A stretch of 64,000 nt of DNA from Undaria pinnatifida (taxonomy: Eukaryota > Sar > Phaeophyceae > Laminariales > Alariaceae). Position 1 is the first letter of the stretch. Every line of letters begins with the position of its first letter. A program made the translations under genes and the position numbers. Under the pieces are notes generated by a model. That model saw only the letters and a program-made list of their open reading frames with translations, was not told where the DNA came from and made no database searches. Location: NCBI GenBank assembly GCA_012845835.1, contig JABAKD010000020.1:1746936-1810935 (forward strand), read 5' to 3'. This document shows positions 60,020 to 64,000 of this stretch, piece by piece.

Positions 60020-60812
60020 TGACACAAGATATCACCCGTACATAAGAAACCACACCGCCCACAGGATATGACATCCCGGTGATAATTTTGGGCGTTTCTG
60101 ACAAATCATCGATTTATCACGCGGGGTACATGAGATAACACACCCCACCCAGTGGTATCGTAGTGTAGATTTATTTGTGGTTTGTGGCTTCGATTTTTGG
60201 TCGTGGTGTGTCTGCGTAAACTTTTTTTTTCTTTTTTGGTCATACCGATAGCGAGGTAGGTAGCAGCAGCCCACTTTTGTGTGAGGGCAGGGCGAATGGC
60301 GCAGCCACCGCCTCGTATCATATCGGGCGAGGTACCTTCGGTTTAAGTATATTTTATTTTTTTATGCTTCAATCCAAGCCCTATTTTGTTTGAAACTTTC
60401 TTCGGCGTTGAGGGAGTGGAGTCATCGCCGAGTTCATGTGCTAAGGAGTTTCGTCACCTAGGTTGGGCCCCTTTGTTTTACCACAACCCGGTATCACAGG
60501 TAGGTACCTACAGCAGGAGTGCGGGGCAGCTGCAAGTGTTCATGCAGGCATACCACACCCCTTCAAGTGTGCGGCTGCAGCGGTTCACTGTTGTTACACC
60601 CGCTTTTATCACACCCCCAAACACACCCTGTGGGTGTTCGGACGTCCTATCACACACCCTGGTTTATCACATCCCCCTTCGGCCCCCTGCAAGCAACACC
60701 TTATCACCCGGGGTACACAAGATATCACACCCCCCACAGGATACCACACCCGGTGATAGTATTTTTAAATTAATTCCAAAATGTTACCACCGGGGTGTGT
60801 TATCTTGTGTCA
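60020..60812. mobile_element. TIR element with TATCACACC subterminal repeats
   Basis: The ends are TGACACAAGATATCAC and, inverted, TGACACAAGATAACAC. They are flanked by GTAAC (60015-60019) and GTTAC (60813-60817), a possible 5-bp duplication. Inside both ends the word TATCAC(A)CC recurs many times on both strands. No transposase is seen. It lies between the ferredoxin and SufE genes. The superfamily is uncertain. Confidence 0.65.
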
Positions 60813-61484
60813 GTTACGTTATGAACGCGGCGGAATTCCATTTTTTTTCACGTCGAGCGCACGGCAAGGCGTACTGCAACAACACTGCAAGTATGACGCA
60901 ATCTTGCTTCGTTTACCATCATTTACCACTCCACTACGGGACCATAGCCCCCTCTCGGACGGTACTTAGCTGAAAGATCGCCCGAACGTGTCCTACACAT
61001 CCTCAACGTATAGTCTGTGGCCAACGGCGGGGGGGGTCGTTATTTGCTCTACGAGTCAGCGCCTTGATAAACGTCGACAATCGCGTGGGGGTGGGTGGTG
61101 GAGCATATAGTCTATATGACACGCGTGCATATAGACTGCACCAACAGGACATGGTCTGCAAACAATAAAGTCCATGATGCCGACGCCACTTTTTGAAGTT
61201 GTCACGACTCGAGGTGTTGCGCGGTGTTACAATTCCTGATCACTGGCGGGCACTACGAGCGATACCGTCGTTGTGTGTTCTGTGCATCGACTTGTTTATC
61301 GACTTGTTTCTTTGTCCTGAAAAATAAAATAAAAAACGCCTGGAAAACGCCTTAGCAGATCTCAGAAACCCATGCAATTTGAAGACATGACAGCACTGGT
61401 GTGCAGCATCAAGTTTGCGTCATCTTCTCTCTCCACGTGCCGTTGGCGCGAGCTCTCCACCATAGCCATCAGTGTGCCGTTGTG

Positions 61485-63461
61485 ATGTCAAGGGTTGCTT
61501 TGTTAGTGACTGCTCTGGCCACCGGCATCTGTTCGGTTGGCCAGGCGTTCGTCGCTCCAAATGCGATTTTGTTTCAAGGCGGTGGGTTTTCGCCTCGCAA
61601 CGCCCGTCATGGGCGACGCGCCTACCACATGTCCACGTCGACTGACCTCAAGGAGCTAGGGTTAACTCCAGAGCTGGAGCGATTGACGAATATGTTCAGG
61701 TCTTGTCCGAACAACAAAGTGCGGCAGATGCAGCTGCTGCACCTCGCGCAAATGGGAGATAAGTTGGACCCGTCACTCATGACAGAGGAGAACAAGGTTT
61801 TGGGGTGAGTGGTGGCCTTCCTACGCGAGCACATGTATCATGGGCACACAAGAACGTGTACTCGTGCGCTCTCCTACACGGCAGTTTGAAGGTTGGACTC
61901 AGAGGCGTTGTGGTGTACAGCAGTAGATTTACAGGCACCAGGTCCCGCGGGTTTTAGTGTGCGGTTTGTTTTGTTTGTTCAACCGTTCGTAAACAAGGGG
62001 TGATTTCGTGTCATGTCGCTCGAGCACCAGCTCACGTCATCCCACGAGGTCTCTTACCTGTAGCCAGCTTGCACAGCACGGCCCACACAGCAGCAGCACT
62101 AGAGTGCCATTCCGGAGCAGAGCTCAGAGGGTACCTGGCACCTGGCAAGGCGCTCTAACTACTGGCTGTTGCGCAGCTGGGTGCTTTGCTGTTGGCTGTT
62201 GGGGCATCTGTTGAGTCGTTGGCTTCGTGGAGCAAGCATAGGCTTGCTTGTCGCGTTGTAGTGCGTTGAGTCTCCAATGGAGATGCTTCTCGAACGTGAT
62301 AATCTTCAATGACGTAATTTTCTTTTGCAAGCACCACACACCAACACAACCCCCCATCGGTCATCGGTCGAGACACGTATCATATAATACCACTGGCCAC
62401 GACCAGGTAAAAAATAAGGTCCGCGTCAGGGAACGGGTGCAGCATTCCAGGTGTCGTCGAGTATATATATATACATGATCGACCGGTCGCCCCGGTGGCG
62501 TATCAGGTTATCTCGAGCCTGGTATAGGTCAGTTTCGTGAGTTCGAATCCCCCCGAGTGCATACACGTATAAATTCGTGCGGACTTTTTCTTGTGCACAA
62601 ATTGACTTGCGGAAAGTGCGAGAGCGTGAGTTAGCAACACTCGATGAGAAACCGACGAGCAGTGGGATTGCTGAACCCTATGCGCGATAAAAATTGAAGG
62701 CAAGAGCCGGGGGGAAGAAGGGACGACACCAGTGACCACGGCTTGTCCAGAAGCTGGAAAACACATGTTTGTGAAGCAAAAAAAAAAAAAAAAATGTGAA
62801 TAGCCCTCCACCTTCAGCAGCCGTTTCGTTTGTTTTTTTGCTGTGTGTTGGCTCGACCAGAGTACCCTTTCCTGCTGCGACGCTCTTATTTAATTTATTT
62901 CATTAACGTGAAAATTGTGAAACTGCTGTGTATTAACAACGATATCGTATGTTCAATTTACAAACACCATACGAGTCATAACTGAAATATAGATGTACCA
63001 CGCAGCTTGCAAAGTTGAGGTTCAACCATTCAATCGTCCGTACTCACAGCTGACGTTTTCAAATTTTTCCGTCAAAGAAAAAAAATAATAACGACAGCGA
63101 GGGCAAATCATCGAACTGCAGCGGCACTTGAAGAACATTTCCCCGAGAACTCGTATCGCCGACGTGTTGTATGTACTGTAGCCCACGCCTGTTGTCCACA
63201 AGACAATTTTTGTTGCGATTCACCGAGCCAATGCCTTGACCCCACCCCTGCATCGTTCAGGTGCCTCTCCACGGTGTACGTGGCGGCAGAGGTAAAGGCC
63301 GACGGTCTCGTTTACTTCCAGACGGATTCGGATGCCATGATCACCAAGGGCCTGGCTGGGCTACTTTCGATGGGGCTATCCGGCAACACCCCCGAGTCCA
63401 TCCAGACCGTCAAGCCGGAATTCATTAAGGTGGCGGGTCTTCACGCCAGCCTAACAGCAGG
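61485..63461 (+). CDS. sufE: Plastid SufE-type sulfur acceptor, first two exons
   Basis: Exon 1 is 61485-61804 and exon 2 is 63261-63461, joined in phase 2 by a GT-AG intron. The start gives MSRVALLVTALATGICSVGQ, a signal peptide, followed by AFVAP, the signal/transit junction motif of red-lineage plastids. The mature part begins at LKELGLTPELERLTNMF and continues KVRQMQLLHLAQMGDKLD. Across the junction comes NKVLGCLSTVYVAAEV, where the Cys is the SufE active-site residue that accepts persulfide sulfur from SufS for SUF Fe-S assembly. Exon 2 adds ITKGLAGLLSMGLSGNTPESI, the other SufE signature. The frame runs into a GTGCGT donor at 63462. The last part of SufE (usually a SxxNGF segment) is missing, so at least one exon lies beyond the window. 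The intron holds a SINE. Confidence 0.9.
62484..62796 (+). mobile_element. tRNA-derived SINE with poly(A) tail
   Basis: The head has Pol III-type A-box (about 62495-62508, GTGGCGTATCAGG) and B-box (GTTCGAATCC, 62541-62550) at tRNA-like spacing. The body contains GCGGAAAGTGCGAGAGCGTG and GGCTTGTCCAGAAG, shared with copies at 50.2-51.5 and 54.3 kb. It ends in A17 (62778-62794). It lies in the SufE intron, sense orientation. Confidence 0.75.
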
Positions 63462-64000
63462 GTGCGTTGCAGCCCGGGCAAGCCGCCGACATGTAGAGTG
63501 CGATTTTACTACCGTGGCCTTCCGCTGCCAGCCCTCTGATTGAAATACCAAGCAATGGGTGTGGTGTGGGGGTGTGGGCGTATCATATCACAATAGACAT
63601 ACAACGACATCCCAATTTTTAGCGTATTCATCGTCGCATCTCATCAATGGGCGCGGAATTCAGCGGATGTGGGAGGCACGATGCAGTTCGAAGATCTGTC
63701 TGCACGGTGCGCGGTGCCACGTTGTTGTCACGTACGTCTCAGGCACCCCCCCGCTGTTTTTCGGTCGACCCCGTGTTCTACCTCGAAAATCCCTAGGTAG
63801 CCCGCCTACGTAGCACGTTTTAGCGGCGTTTTTGTTGCGGGAGAGCGGGCTTCGGTGAAACCCTGCGGTCGGGTCGGTGGCTGTCGTTAGGTTTCAGACC
63901 AACATTGTCCCCAACCCGCTCCATGGCTGCGATCGTGCATCGATTCACACCGGTATATGTTTTTTTATTTGCTTGTTCCCGACGCAATGTGTGTTCTTGA
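63462..64000 (+). other. SufE second intron (continues past the window)
   Basis: Begins with the donor GTGCGT. I searched it for the expected SufE C-terminal exon and saw none that fits in phase 2. Confidence 0.5.

Noticed and set aside
63880..64000. Last SufE exon
   Set aside because: An AG at about 63897 opens a frame, but the translation does not resemble the SufE C-terminus.

Overview
The window is nuclear DNA from a photosynthetic stramenopile, most likely a brown alga (Phaeophyceae). Three observations support this. The host genes are split by many introns, several longer than 1 kb. Two genes encode N-termini with the 'AFxxP' motif used by algae with a secondary red plastid. The intergenic and intronic DNA is filled with copia, chromodomain Ty3/gypsy, LINE, SINE and cut-and-paste transposon remnants. 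No rRNA, complete tRNA, CRISPR array or prokaryote-style operon was seen.

Host genes that can be supported are as follows. (1) 1.7-2.3 kb, minus: the last exon of a CCHC zinc-knuckle protein. (2) 4.4-6.5 kb, minus: an FHA-RING protein of the RNF8/CHFR/Dma type, with four exons seen and the 5' end unresolved. (3) 13.2-13.7 kb, minus: the last two exons of an unrecognised cysteine-containing protein. (4) 14.8-15.1 kb, minus: a Cys-rich terminal exon. (5) 30.5-42.8 kb, minus: a pentatricopeptide-repeat (PPR) gene that I could assemble from eleven exons, all joined by phase-0 introns. (6) 45.3-58.8 kb, plus: a plastid FdC2-type 2Fe-2S ferredoxin in four exons, with a first intron of about 11.8 kb. 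(7) 61.5 kb to beyond the window, plus: the first two exons of a plastid SufE-type sulfur acceptor. Genes 6 and 7 are neighbours on one strand; one encodes an Fe-S protein and the other a sulfur-delivery factor for Fe-S assembly.

The rest is mobile DNA. At 2.74-4.41 kb is a hAT-like element with a perfect 8-bp target duplication and two large arrays of a 42-bp repeat. At 8.9-11.2 kb is a long imperfect inverted duplication. At 17.2-21.4 kb is a decayed copia element with matching LTRs and a solo LTR inserted in the end of its pol. At 23.6-25.6 kb is a very young 2-kb LTR element (LTRs differ at one base) whose only coding content is a chromodomain-type protein; it sits inside an older repeat whose empty counterpart lies at 21.8 kb. 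PPR introns hold a foldback element and a TA-flanked inverted-repeat element. The giant FdC2 intron holds tandem duplications, a TA-flanked element, a SINE split by a second hAT-like element, and a LINE fragment. Between FdC2 and SufE lies another TIR element with its own subterminal repeats.

Exon boundaries were worked out by eye from reading frame, splice dinucleotides and protein-family fit. Gene 5' ends are the weakest part of the annotation.
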